Origin: Bacilli bacterium
Lineage (GTDB): Bacteria > Bacillota_I > Bacilli_A > RFN20 > CAG-826
Direction of reading: 5' to 3'
Assembly (NCBI GenBank): GCA_022641095.1
Contig: JALCDB010000001.1
Coordinates: forward strand, 1-64,000
DNA: 64,000 bases
Below the pieces are notes generated by a model. The model ran no database searches, was not told the origin of the DNA, and saw only the letters and a list, made by a program, of their open reading frames with translations. Below are positions 8,307 to 15,584 of this stretch, one piece after another (the stretch's first letter is position 1; each line of letters starts with the position of its first letter). A program made the position numbers and the translations under genes.

Positions 8307-9107
8307 ATGGCAACAATCGTCGACGCGCATGCCCATATCGGCAGTTGGCCCACCATCAAGGAAAGCGAGCGGTGCGTTCGGGAGAGCATGAAACGCTACG
8401 GCGTCTCTTTTTCCCTTATCTCCGATTGCGATTGCAGCGAATACCCTTCCTTCGAAAGGTTCCCGCCCCATAAGGTGAGTCAGGAATCCGGGCTTATAAG
8501 GACCCTCCGATTCGTTCGAGGCGATCCAAAGCGCCGAGGTGCCGCGGTTTGGGTCAACCCCCATAACGAAACGGTCACCCCAAGGCTTTGCGACCTCATC
8601 GCCAAAAACCGAAAGTTCATTTTCGCCCTCAAAGTCCATCCTTACGAAAGCCACCTTCGGGTGACGAGCCCCAAACTCAAGCCGTATCTGAAACTGGCTC
8701 GGGAGTTCGGTTTACCGATCCTCGTCCACACCGCCGCCGACCGCTATAGCGACGTAAAATACCTCGGCGACCTCGCCCGAGGCAACCCCGACCTCAAGTT
8801 CGTCGCGGCCCACTTGCAACTATGCAGCGACAACGAAGACGGCATCAAAGAACTCGCGAGAACCGCGAACCTCTACGCCGACACCGCTTGGGTCGACATG
8901 AAAAAGGCCAAACGGGTCCTTCTGTCTGTCGGCGAGGATCGCATAATGTTCGGAACCGACAATCCCATCGACGGAATCGATACGTTGGGCAACCCGATGT
9001 ATCGGTCCTATTTCAAAAACCGCCTCAGACTGCCGAATCGCCTTTACGAGAACCTCATGTTCAAAAACGCCATCCGCCTTTATCGCCTTCCCTTAAAAGC
9101 CGAATAG
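8307..9107 (+). CDS. Amidohydrolase-superfamily metal hydrolase (Amidohydro_2 type)
   Basis: Predicted TIM-barrel metal-dependent hydrolase of 266 residues. It opens with IVDAHAHIGSW, the HxH metal site on the first strand. It continues with KVHPYESH, then LVHTAADRYSDVKYL (a metal-binding His), a further His in KFVAAHLQ, and MFGTDNPIDG near the end, whose Asp closes the site. These are the landmarks of the COG2159/TatD-like amidohydrolases, whose substrates range from decarboxylated aromatics to cyclic amides; nothing here fixes the substrate. No Shine-Dalgarno is visible, and a -10 box sits six bases before the ATG. A bidirectional terminator follows. It stands alone. Confidence 0.8.
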   Translation: MATIVDAHAHIGSWPTIKESERCVRESMKRYGVSFSLISDCDCSEYPSFERFPPHKVSQESGLIRTLRFVRGDPKRRGAAVWVNPHNETVTPRLCDLIAKNRKFIFALKVHPYESHLRVTSPKLKPYLKLAREFGLPILVHTAADRYSDVKYLGDLARGNPDLKFVAAHLQLCSDNEDGIKELARTANLYADTAWVDMKKAKRVLLSVGEDRIMFGTDNPIDGIDTLGNPMYRSYFKNRLRLPNRLYENLMFKNAIRLYRLPLKAE

Positions 9108-9113
9108 AGAAAA

Positions 9114-9146
9114 GCCCTCGAATCCTTTATATATTGATTCAAGGGC
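9114..9146. terminator. Bidirectional terminator hairpin
   Basis: GCCCTCGAATC (9114-9124) and GATTCAAGGGC (9136-9146) form an 11-bp stem with one mismatch, with T-rich flanks on both strands. It separates the convergent amidohydrolase and membrane-protein genes. Confidence 0.8.
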
Positions 9147-9153
9147 CTTCTTT

Positions 9154-9798
9154 TCAGTTTTTCTCGTGCGAATCGACCTCGATTACCTCGTGGCCTTTGG
9201 CCGCTTTCTTTTTCTTGGCGGCTCTTTTTTTCTTGGGCGAAGGAGTCGAGAAGTCTTTTTCCTTCGGCTCTTTCTTCGCCACTTCGCGCGGAGCCCCAAC
9301 GCGACCGTAAACGCTTTGGTAACGTTCCGGGTTCTCCTTGATCCACGCGGCTTTCCAAATCGAGTAGATAAGGGCGAGGCCGCTCACGATGAGGCCCAGA
9401 ACCGAATAGACATAGAGGAATCCGCCCCAATTCGAATCGCCTTGGCTCACAAGGCCCAAATGAAGCAGGAAAGCCGCCATGATCAACAAACCCACGATCC
9501 GCAATCCCATGCGAACGGAAAGCGAGGCTTTGATGCGGCCAAGGGAATTGCGTTCCTCCTCATCCCCGACGAAATAGAGGGCGGAAAGGACGGCGATGAG
9601 GATGAGCGAGAAGACCGCGCCTCCGAAGCCGACCCACAGGTAAACGAGATTGACTCCGGCGCCATGGGCGACGATGAGCGAGACTCCGGCGACGAGAAGG
9701 TCGAGAAAAACGAAAACGATTTGGCAAACATAGGAATAAAGATTGAGACGCGAGCGGAATTCCGCCAAAGGATCATGAGGCGTTTGTTGGTTGTCCAT
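9154..9798 (-). CDS. Four-helix membrane protein with basic C-terminal tail
   Basis: 214-residue integral membrane protein of unknown function. Four hydrophobic segments lie at about residues 22-45, 50-72, 92-115 and 125-147. They are followed by a soluble tail with a Lys-rich cluster (KKKRAAKKKKAAKGH) near the C-terminus that could bind nucleic acid or acidic lipids. I do not recognise a family. The ATG at 9798 has no Shine-Dalgarno, but TAAGAT ends exactly six bases before it, so the mRNA may be leaderless. It is divergent from pcp with only 46 bp between the two starts. Confidence 0.75.
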   Translation of the reverse strand: MDNQQTPHDPLAEFRSRLNLYSYVCQIVFVFLDLLVAGVSLIVAHGAGVNLVYLWVGFGGAVFSLILIAVLSALYFVGDEEERNSLGRIKASLSVRMGLRIVGLLIMAAFLLHLGLVSQGDSNWGGFLYVYSVLGLIVSGLALIYSIWKAAWIKENPERYQSVYGRVGAPREVAKKEPKEKDFSTPSPKKKRAAKKKKAAKGHEVIEVDSHEKN

Positions 9799-9844
9799 GG
9801 CAATATCTTACTATGAAATCCCGCGTTTGGGCTAAACTTAACTC

Positions 9845-10384
9845 ATGAAAATCCTCGTGAGTGGCTTTCAGCCTTTTAGCGGAGGAACGGACAACCCCTC
9901 CATGGACGTTTTGCCGTTTCTAGAAAGAAAAGGCGTTTCCACCATCGTTTTGCCCGTTAGCTACGCGCGGTCGCGCTCGGCGTTAAGGGAAGCCATAATC
10001 ACGTGCAATCCCGGCCTCATCGTTTCGCTTGGCCTCGCCGATAAGCGAAAGGAAACGACGCTTGAGCGGTATGCCTACAACCAAATGGCCGCCGCGAAAG
10101 CCGACGAAGACGGAAGCCTAAAACATGGCGAAACGATCCTTAAGAAGGCGCCCTATCGCCTTGAGACGCCCTTCCCCACCGACCGACTCCGCTCTTCCCT
10201 GGCCGAAAAAGGGCACCGCTGCCGCGTTTCCCTCGACCCGGGGCGCTTTATCTGCAACCTCGTCTATTTCCTCGCCCTGTCCTCAGGAACCCCGTCTCTA
10301 TTCGTTCATCTGCCCGCAAAAGGAACCATATCCCTCGAAGAGGATATCCGTTTGCTCAACGACTTGCTCGATCTGCTCGCTTAA
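9845..10384 (+). CDS. pcp: Pyroglutamyl-peptidase I (pyrrolidone-carboxylate peptidase, C15)
   Basis: Removes N-terminal pyroglutamate from peptides in the cytoplasm. The N-terminus MKILVSGFQPFSGGTDNPS is the family signature. The catalytic triad can be placed: Glu74 in TTLERYAYN, Cys137 in GRFICNLV, and His155 in LFVHLPAKG. At 179 residues it is somewhat shorter than typical members (about 200-215), with the shortening in loops between these motifs. There is no Shine-Dalgarno; TAAACT ends six bases before the ATG. Its stop codon overlaps the stop of a small convergent reading frame. Confidence 0.88.
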   Translation: MKILVSGFQPFSGGTDNPSMDVLPFLERKGVSTIVLPVSYARSRSALREAIITCNPGLIVSLGLADKRKETTLERYAYNQMAAAKADEDGSLKHGETILKKAPYRLETPFPTDRLRSSLAEKGHRCRVSLDPGRFICNLVYFLALSSGTPSLFVHLPAKGTISLEEDIRLLNDLLDLLA

Positions 10385-10530
10385 GCCCCATCGATGTCGT
10401 TTTTGTAGGCATCGCTATGGGCGCGATCGCTAGCGCCGCCCCTCCGCTCCCGCTCACGGAGCATATCGATGTCTTCGCCCGTGCGGTCGCTTCTTCGCTC
10501 ACTGCGCTTCCGTCCCTTAGAAGGATTCAT
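10381..10530 (-). CDS. Small, highly charged 49-aa protein (candidate gene)
   Basis: A 49-codon frame from the ATG at 10530 to the TAA at 10381, too short for usual gene-calling cut-offs. The product is almost entirely charged and polar (it begins MNPSKGRKRSERRSDRTG and later has LRERERRGG), with no hydrophobic core, so it would be disordered or nucleic-acid binding. AGGAT lies about 8 bases before the ATG as a possible ribosome site. Its stop overlaps the pcp stop tail to tail, and no gene occupies the other strand. I do not recognise a family. Chance cannot be excluded, because the region is GC-rich. Confidence 0.4.
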   Translation of the reverse strand: MNPSKGRKRSERRSDRTGEDIDMLRERERRGGASDRAHSDAYKNDIDGA

Positions 10531-10592
10531 ACGCTTATCCTATATCAAAGGGAAGAACGAAGAAAAGAAAATCCGCCCCCAAACCGTATTCT

Positions 10593-10621
10593 ATGACAAG
10601 ACGGCCTCAGTAAGTTATAAT
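10593..10621 (+). promoter_or_regulatory. Promoter of the Mrp-family gene
   Basis: ATGACA (10593-10598), a 17-bp spacer and TATAAT (10616-10621) lie 25 bp upstream of the ATG, leaving room for the AAGGAAG ribosome site. Confidence 0.7.
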
Positions 10622-10646
10622 CCACTAAGAAAAAGGAAGCAGAACA

Positions 10647-11474
10647 ATGAGCACTGAAACGAATTGCAACCACGATTGCGCCTCCTGCGCGGAAGAGGAT
10701 TGCAAAAGCCGCAAAATCGAGAAACTGAAGCCCCATGCCGAGACAAAAATCGGCAAGACCATCGCCGTCCTCAGCGGAAAGGGCGGCGTTGGCAAGACGC
10801 TCGTGACCTCGCTACTAGGAGCCGAACTCGCGAAAGCCGGTTATAAAGTCGCCATCATGGACGCCGACGTCACGGGGCCCTCAATCCCGCAATCTTTCGG
10901 CGTCAAAGGGCAAGCCATGGGTGACGAAAACGGAATTTTCGCGATGAAAACCAAGCACGATCTGCGTTTGATGTCAGTCAATTGCCTCCTCGACAACGCC
11001 TCGGACCCGGTCCTGTGGCGAGGCCCCCTCATCGCCAATTTGGTGAGCCAACTTTACACGAACGTCATATATGGGAAAGTCGACTACTTCCTCATTGACA
11101 TGCCGCCGGGAACCGGCGACGTCCCCCTCACCGTCTTCCAGCAAATTCCCGTCGATGGGGTGATTGTCGTCGCCAGCCCCCAGGATCTCGTATCCATGAT
11201 CGTCGAAAAGGCCGTCAACATGTGCAAAATGATGAAGATCCCGCTCCTTGGTCTCGTCGAAAACATGGCCTATGTCAGTTGCCCCCGTTGCGGCGAGAAG
11301 ATCCGCATCTATGGCGAAGACAAGAGCCAGCTCGTGGCGAAACGCTACGGAATCCCGCTCCTTGACGAGCTTCCCATCGATCCGATCCTGGCCGAGGCCA
11401 CCGACAAAGGCGCGATCGAGGAAGTCGAGAAAAGCTTCCTTCCCGGTTCCGTCAAAGCGGCCGAAAAACTCTAA
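10647..11474 (+). CDS. Mrp/NBP35-family ATP-binding iron-sulfur carrier
   Basis: P-loop ATPase of the Mrp/ApbC/NBP35 group, which holds a labile iron-sulfur cluster and passes it to apoproteins in the cytoplasm. The 275-residue product has an N-terminal cysteine group (Cys7, 11, 14, 19), the deviant Walker A SGKGGVGKT (residues 43-51), IMDADVTGPSIP, YFLIDMPPGTGD, and the cluster-binding pair CPRC (Cys212, Cys215). The N-terminal four cysteines may form a second cluster site as in Nbp35. AAGGAAG stands nine bases before the ATG. It is monocistronic with its own promoter and a strong terminator. Confidence 0.93.
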   Translation: MSTETNCNHDCASCAEEDCKSRKIEKLKPHAETKIGKTIAVLSGKGGVGKTLVTSLLGAELAKAGYKVAIMDADVTGPSIPQSFGVKGQAMGDENGIFAMKTKHDLRLMSVNCLLDNASDPVLWRGPLIANLVSQLYTNVIYGKVDYFLIDMPPGTGDVPLTVFQQIPVDGVIVVASPQDLVSMIVEKAVNMCKMMKIPLLGLVENMAYVSCPRCGEKIRIYGEDKSQLVAKRYGIPLLDELPIDPILAEATDKGAIEEVEKSFLPGSVKAAEKL

Positions 11475-11486
11475 AGTAAGGTTCGC

Positions 11487-11521
11487 AAAAAGGCGGCGGA
11501 AGCAAAGTCCGCCGCCTTTTT
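11487..11521. terminator. Bidirectional rho-independent terminator
   Basis: AAAAAGGCGGCGGA (11487-11500) pairs perfectly with TCCGCCGCCTTTTT (11508-11521) around a 7-nt loop. It serves the Mrp gene and the convergent CBS-domain gene, whose stop codon touches its right end. Confidence 0.92.
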
Positions 11522-11928
11522 CATTCGCTTGTTTTCTCGCTTAGAAGCGCATTCACGACCGACTGCCGGCGGATGATCCCGATGAAGACGTTTTGGTCAT
11601 CGACCACCGGAACGAAATTCTGCCTGGTGACGAGAGGATAAACTTCTTTGATTTGGCAGTTGACGCCCACGCTTTGAATATCGCGGGAAGGCTTGATCGA
11701 GGCTAACGGCAACTTGCCGAACGTCTCAAAGGGAAAGCCGTGTTCTTTCCAGTACCACAGGAAGTCACCCTCGCTGAGACTGCAAAGATAGTGCCCATTC
11801 TTTCTGTCGATGACCGGAATGGTGCCGAATCGATGGAAGTCCATCTTTTCAAGGGCTTGACGAACGGAAAAATCGCCGTAAAGGTACTCGACTTCCTTCT
11901 TCGGCGTAAGAAATGGAATGATGTTCAT
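11521..11928 (-). CDS. CBS-domain protein
   Basis: Stand-alone pair of CBS repeats, 135 residues from the ATG at 11928. The first repeat contains FHRFGTIPVIDR and the second QNFVPVVDDQNVFIGIIRR, the usual hydrophobic beta strand plus helix pattern. CBS pairs bind adenosyl ligands (AMP, ATP, SAM, c-di-AMP) and act as sensors; there is no attached catalytic domain, so the partner is unknown. An in-frame TTG at 11973 would add 15 residues, but a good promoter (TTGTCT, 17 bp, TAATAT) ends seven bases before the ATG, so I prefer the ATG and a leaderless mRNA. Confidence 0.8.
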   Translation of the reverse strand: MNIIPFLTPKKEVEYLYGDFSVRQALEKMDFHRFGTIPVIDRKNGHYLCSLSEGDFLWYWKEHGFPFETFGKLPLASIKPSRDIQSVGVNCQIKEVYPLVTRQNFVPVVDDQNVFIGIIRRQSVVNALLSEKTSE

Positions 11929-11935
11929 GAATTGT

Positions 11936-11964
11936 ATATTATCATCGTTTTCCCAATGAGACAA
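11936..11964 (-). promoter_or_regulatory. Promoter placing transcription start at the CBS-gene ATG
   Basis: On the minus strand TTGTCT (11964-11959), a 17-bp spacer and TAATAT (11941-11936) are followed by 7 nt and the ATG at 11928. There is no Shine-Dalgarno, so the transcript is probably leaderless. Confidence 0.6.
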
Positions 11965-12062
11965 ATCGCCCAAACGATCATGTATTTTCTTTGCATATTC
12001 ATTTTATGATGGCTAAATTCCATGATATATTTAATAAACAATAAAATATCAGGAGGAGAAAT

Positions 12063-12695
12063 ATGGCCAGAAGAACGTTGCGGAATCTCGATGCCCGCAT
12101 TATCAAACTCACGATCCATTATGGAGCGACGAACGGAATTGACAACATATCGACGAAACGAATCGCCAAAGATCTCAAAATCACCGAACCGACGATTTAC
12201 GTGCATTTCAAAACGAAGGAAAGACTGTTGCTTGCCGCCTACAAAGGAATCCTCGCCAACATCTACGCGGGTCGCGTTTTGCGTGACGTCGACGAGAAAA
12301 ACCGGTTTGATTACCTTCAAGGCGAGCTGCTCCGCGTGCTTCAGCTCTCGGATACCCACCGCGAGGAAGTCGTTTACGCGTTCAACTATCGCAACAGCTC
12401 CCACCAGAAATCCTTCTCAAGCCCTGACGGCGACGCTTATCTGAACCACTTCACCAAAGTGCTGCTCGCGACCATTCAGGACCACGACATGGCCGATTCG
12501 GTTCGAAAGACCTTGATCCCCGTCTGTTATGACGTTTTTGAGCTCTTCGCGTATAAAGTCGCTAGAGGCGAGGTCAAAGCCGATATGCTGACCGTCAAAA
12601 TAATGGTGTCGCTCATCATCGGCGGACTCCAAGGTACCCGCGATGTCTTCTACGCCAGCCTCACGCCCGAAGAAAAGAAAACCATCCGCCAATAG
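12063..12695 (+). CDS. TetR/AcrR-family transcriptional regulator
   Basis: 210-residue repressor-type regulator. The N-terminal 50 residues form the TetR helix-turn-helix (ISTKRIAKDLKITEPTIYVH followed by FKTKERLL), and the rest is an all-helical ligand and dimer domain typical of the family. A strong AGGAGGAG precedes the ATG. It is not next to an obvious transporter on its own strand; the neighbours are a divergent CBS gene and a convergent membrane protein, so the regulated gene is unclear. The 130 bp upstream is AT-rich and probably holds its operator. Confidence 0.9.
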   Translation: MARRTLRNLDARIIKLTIHYGATNGIDNISTKRIAKDLKITEPTIYVHFKTKERLLLAAYKGILANIYAGRVLRDVDEKNRFDYLQGELLRVLQLSDTHREEVVYAFNYRNSSHQKSFSSPDGDAYLNHFTKVLLATIQDHDMADSVRKTLIPVCYDVFELFAYKVARGEVKADMLTVKIMVSLIIGGLQGTRDVFYASLTPEEKKTIRQ

Positions 12696-12860
12696 ATCAG
12701 CATAAACGCTTTCCGCTCGCTTGATGGTCTCTCTTTCCCCTTGGGATAAGGAGCCTCAATCAAATTGGGATTCGGTTTCTTTTCCTGGAGCTGTGTGGCG
12801 TTTGAGGCAAAACGAACCTTTTCGTCTTTCGGTTTCGAAAATCGCCGAAAAACCACGAGA

Positions 12861-13367
12861 CTAAATTACTCGAATGATGTAAAACCTCTCCTTTTTCTCA
12901 TCGTACAATCCCAAAACCTTTTTGTTGTTGAAATCCTTGATATCGAATTTTGTAAACATGGAACTGGAAAAGCAAGGCTCGGCTTTGACTTCTTTTGATG
13001 TCGTCCCCAAATCTATCGCGACGGTATAATAAACCGCGCTGGCGCGGAACGCGTATGAAGTCGACGGATTGTCCAGCGTGGCTTCATATGGCTTATACTT
13101 TTCATAGTTTTTCAAGAAACCATGGGCCTTGTTTAATATATACAAGAGGACCGATCCGAAAGCCAAGACAAAGAAAGCTTCCACGATCGCCCATGCGATC
13201 AAGGAAACCTTAAACGCCTCAAGGCCCAGATCGCCGTTTGCCATCGCGACCGCCAACGCTACCAGCAAACCAAGGAAACTGATGATCCCGAAAACCGCCA
13301 AGGCGTATTTCGCATCGAACATCGACGACTTATACTCAACGCTGTTTTTTATCTCTTCTTTTGTCAT
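12861..13367 (-). CDS. Two-helix membrane protein
   Basis: 168-residue protein with two hydrophobic segments (about residues 23-46, including FGIISFLGLLVALAVAM, and 57-80, AWAIVEAFFVLAFGSVLLYI), followed by a soluble C-terminal half of mixed beta character. The arrangement resembles small bacterial PH-like or DUF membrane proteins, but I do not recognise a family. I choose the ATG at 13367 because AAGGAG is ten bases upstream; a GTG three codons earlier touches that ribosome site and is unlikely. It is convergent with the TetR gene and may be its target, though nothing shows this. Confidence 0.7.
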   Translation of the reverse strand: MTKEEIKNSVEYKSSMFDAKYALAVFGIISFLGLLVALAVAMANGDLGLEAFKVSLIAWAIVEAFFVLAFGSVLLYILNKAHGFLKNYEKYKPYEATLDNPSTSYAFRASAVYYTVAIDLGTTSKEVKAEPCFSSSMFTKFDIKDFNNKKVLGLYDEKKERFYIIRVI

Positions 13368-13376
13368 TCCGTTCAC

Positions 13377-13718
13377 GCTCCTTATAATGATAGTCTTTAT
13401 CCGTCGCCATTTGTCGAGGCAGTTTGACTTTTAAAAAGACGAGTTCGATATCATTCGTTTTTTGTCAAAATCAGCCCATCTCATGGCCGTCAAAATCGTT
13501 TGACGCTGAAAAATCGTCGATCGCTCTTCGCCTTTAACAAAAACCATATCAATTCTATCGTTCTAATGTGAGGTGGAAACGGATTTTCTATCTTTTTTCA
13601 CTACTAAAGTTAAGCATCTAGGTAAGTAATGCTCAACTTTAATTCTAAGATGAGTTATTTTCGTCAGCCTTCTATCCAATAAGGATGGATTTGTGGTAAA
13701 AGTGTGGTACGGAAAAAT
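13377..13718. other. AT-rich intergenic stretch without a gene
   Basis: No reading frame of substance. It holds the upstream region of the membrane protein at 12861-13367 and an imperfect inverted repeat at 13606-13640. The composition is lower in GC than on either side. No integrase or transposase remnant could be read. Confidence 0.5.
13606..13640. repeat. Inverted repeat near tRNA-His
   Basis: AAAGTTAAGCAT and ATGCTCAACTTT are reverse complements except for one position, separated by 11 nt (CTAGGTAAGTA). It lies 115 bp from the tRNA-His 3' end. The word ATCTAGG in it recurs in the nearby terminator at 13736-13742. Confidence 0.5.
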
Positions 13719-13747
13719 GAAAAAACCTAGATGTTATCTAGGCTTTT
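13719..13747. terminator. Terminator downstream of tRNA-His
   Basis: CCTAGAT (13726-13732) pairs with ATCTAGG (13736-13742). Six T residues follow on the minus strand and CTTTTT on the plus strand, so it can work in both directions; tRNA-His is the likely user. Confidence 0.8.
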
Positions 13748-13755
13748 TGGTTATA

Positions 13756-13833
13756 TGGGGCGGAATACGGGAATCGAACCCGTGCATGGCCGGTTCACAG
13801 CCGGTTGTGTTAAACCGCTTCACCAATTCCGCC
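13756..13833 (-). tRNA. tRNA-His (anticodon GUG)
   Basis: The cloverleaf has an anticodon stem CCGG/CCGG around the loop CTGTGAA (GUG). The extra 5' G (13833) pairs with the C before the encoded CCA, the hallmark of tRNA-His. A promoter lies upstream on the minus strand: TTGCCT (13872-13867), 17 bp, TAAACT (13849-13844). Confidence 0.95.
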
Positions 13834-13882
13834 AGCGCGTATTAGTTTAGGCATTCGGGCCCATTTAGGCAAGTTATTCCGC

Positions 13883-14401
13883 TCATTTTCCTTCTGTCGC
13901 GACGAGGGCCTGTTCCCAAATGGGCATTTCGCGTCTTTTCACCAAAAGGGGAACCCCTTCCTCGGGCATGCTCCTATAGAGTCCGAGGATCGCAGGAATC
14001 GAAAGCCACAGGGTCTTCTTGATCATGCGGTCGCCCAAACTCACAAAGTGAGGGCCCAAGCTCTCGCCAAAACGCTCGCAAAGGTAAAAAAGGTTGTGGT
14101 TGATTCGCCCAATGAGATTATAAGCGTCGTCAACCTCCCCTAAAGAAGCGATGACTTTGACGCGGTAGCCAATCTCTTCCCAGCATTCGCGGACGACCGC
14201 CGCTTCAGGGGTTTCCCCCGCGTCGATGCCACCACCGGGGGTTTCGTAATACTTATAGGAGCCAAAAATATCGTTCCGTTCCAAATAGTGGATGGCATAG
14301 CGTCCCTTCCCGTCCGAAACGATCCCCCGCGAAATCTCTCGGACATGGGGCGTCCCGCCAAATCGGTACTGATCATCGAGCAAAGTCAGCTTCGTTTTCA
14401 T
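13883..14401 (-). CDS. NUDIX hydrolase
   Basis: Hydrolase of nucleoside diphosphates linked to another moiety, 172 residues, cytoplasmic. The Nudix box is clear: GGGIDAGETPEAAVVRECWEEIGYRV-type spacing, with GGGIDAGETPEAA followed by RECWEEIGY, giving the GX5EX7REUXEEXGU residues that bind magnesium. The C-terminal half has no extra recognisable domain. The divergent partner is a membrane protein at 14458. Only a weak CGGA precedes the ATG, with TATCAT nine bases upstream, so the leader is very short at best. The substrate is not predictable. Confidence 0.87.
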   Translation of the reverse strand: MKTKLTLLDDQYRFGGTPHVREISRGIVSDGKGRYAIHYLERNDIFGSYKYYETPGGGIDAGETPEAAVVRECWEEIGYRVKVIASLGEVDDAYNLIGRINHNLFYLCERFGESLGPHFVSLGDRMIKKTLWLSIPAILGLYRSMPEEGVPLLVKRREMPIWEQALVATEGK

Positions 14402-14457
14402 GTTCCGTTAATGATATAACTTTGAAAATCCGCCGAAAAGGTAGAAAATATCGCGGT

Positions 14458-15147
14458 ATGGTAATCCGCAATCGTTTGGCCTCGTTGATCTATCGCGCTT
14501 TCGAGGTTTCCTTGGCCATCGCCACCCTCGCCATCGTTTTCGCAAGCCCTTTAAAAGACGAGCGCCCCTTCATATATTTCTCGACGGAAGTCTCCATTTT
14601 CGCTTGCATCATCATGATTTTGGCTTTCATTTTCAACTTCGTTGACCTCATCCGCCACGGCATCAGCGGAGTCGCGGCCTACGTTTACATGCCTTTTACC
14701 TTGGCTTCGGTCGTTTACCTTGTCGGCAGCACAATCGGTTACTGGATCCTCTTTCCGATGATCAATGGCGTTTTTTGGGCCAACGGAATGGGCCTTGCCT
14801 GCCTTTTGACTCATGCGGCGCTCCCCCTTGCCGCTTTGCTGGATTGGCTTCTCTTCGCCGAAAAAGGCACGGTCAAATGGCGGCATGGGCTCTATTACCT
14901 CGTCTATCCGCTCTTCTATATCGTTTACAGCGAACTCGCCCACTTCATCTTTCAGGACGATTTCTTCCCCTATGAGCTGATGCGGCCAACATTCTACAGC
15001 GCGTCGGGTTCCCTTATGGCCGGCAACGGGGGCTGGAACGGGGTCGTCGTCGCCATGGTGGGGTTTTTGGCAGGGATAGCCGCCGTTTCCTTCTTGGCGA
15101 TTCTCATCAACGATATTCTCTCGGGCAAATTCCGGCGACGCGCCTAA
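14458..15147 (+). CDS. Pr6Pr-family multi-pass membrane protein
   Basis: 229-residue integral membrane protein with about six hydrophobic segments. The sequence LPLAALLDWLLFAEKG followed by WRHGLYYLVYPLFYIVYSEL and the late GGWNGVVVAM segment match the Pr6Pr family, whose function is unknown. I take the ATG at 14458, not the in-frame TTG at 14422, because TTGAAA, an 18-bp spacer and AAATAT end exactly six bases before this ATG, so the TTG lies inside the promoter. There is no Shine-Dalgarno at the right distance, and a leaderless mRNA is likely. It is divergent from the NUDIX gene. Confidence 0.75.
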   Translation: MVIRNRLASLIYRAFEVSLAIATLAIVFASPLKDERPFIYFSTEVSIFACIIMILAFIFNFVDLIRHGISGVAAYVYMPFTLASVVYLVGSTIGYWILFPMINGVFWANGMGLACLLTHAALPLAALLDWLLFAEKGTVKWRHGLYYLVYPLFYIVYSELAHFIFQDDFFPYELMRPTFYSASGSLMAGNGGWNGVVVAMVGFLAGIAAVSFLAILINDILSGKFRRRA

Positions 15148-15518
15148 TCGACTTTGCTGATTGGGGTTTCGGATGCAATTTCTTTGGCTTTAAGGTCGCT
15201 GAGGTTGTAGATAAGGCGCATCGACAGTTTTCCTTCGTCCCCGATTTCCATCGCCACTTTGCGGAAGGCCCCTTCCTTCAGGTATTCCTTAATAAGGAAA
15301 AGAACCCTCTTTTTCACGCAATAGGCCGCATAGTCGGGTTTGGCGATGATACGCCCCATTTCCTCGATGCGACCCAAATAGGTTTTGGGCCATTTTCGCG
15401 CGAAGGCGTCGAGTTCCTCGTTTGAAAGATAGACCCCGACGTCATCCCCGAACTCGTGTCCCACCGCCTTCTCGATTTTTCGGCTGACCCGACCGATTTT
15501 CAGACTTTCGCTCCCCAT
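15144..15518 (-). CDS. Small conserved-looking protein, possibly PBECR/RelE-like nuclease fold
   Basis: 124-residue soluble protein starting at the ATG at 15518, which has GGAGG eight bases upstream; longer frames exist but lack such a site. The core VGVYLSNEELDAFARKWP, then IIAKPDYAAYCVKKRVLFLI and a final FRKVAMEI strand, has the order of elements seen in phage PBECR/colicin-E5-like domains and their cellular relatives. This match is by eye and weak. It is convergent with the Pr6Pr gene (4-bp overlap of ends) and divergent from the SpoU-type methyltransferase 66 bp away. No antitoxin partner is visible. Confidence 0.55.
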   Translation of the reverse strand: MGSESLKIGRVSRKIEKAVGHEFGDDVGVYLSNEELDAFARKWPKTYLGRIEEMGRIIAKPDYAAYCVKKRVLFLIKEYLKEGAFRKVAMEIGDEGKLSMRLIYNLSDLKAKEIASETPISKVD

Positions 15519-15572
15519 ATGCTTCCCTCCACCCTTATATAGGTGGGATTCCCCATTTAAGACCGACGAGTT

Positions 15573-15578
15573 TATAAT
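15573..15578 (+). promoter_or_regulatory. -10 box 6 nt upstream of the methyltransferase ATG
   Basis: A consensus TATAAT is followed by TGGCTC and the ATG at 15585, with no Shine-Dalgarno. Initiation would fall at the start codon, giving a leaderless mRNA. The -35 is poor. Confidence 0.55.
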
Positions 15579-15584
15579 TGGCTC

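Noticed and set aside
10469-10657. 62-codon plus-strand frame before the Mrp gene
   Set aside because: It runs through the Mrp promoter and lacks a ribosome site; the opposite-strand 49-aa frame is the better candidate.
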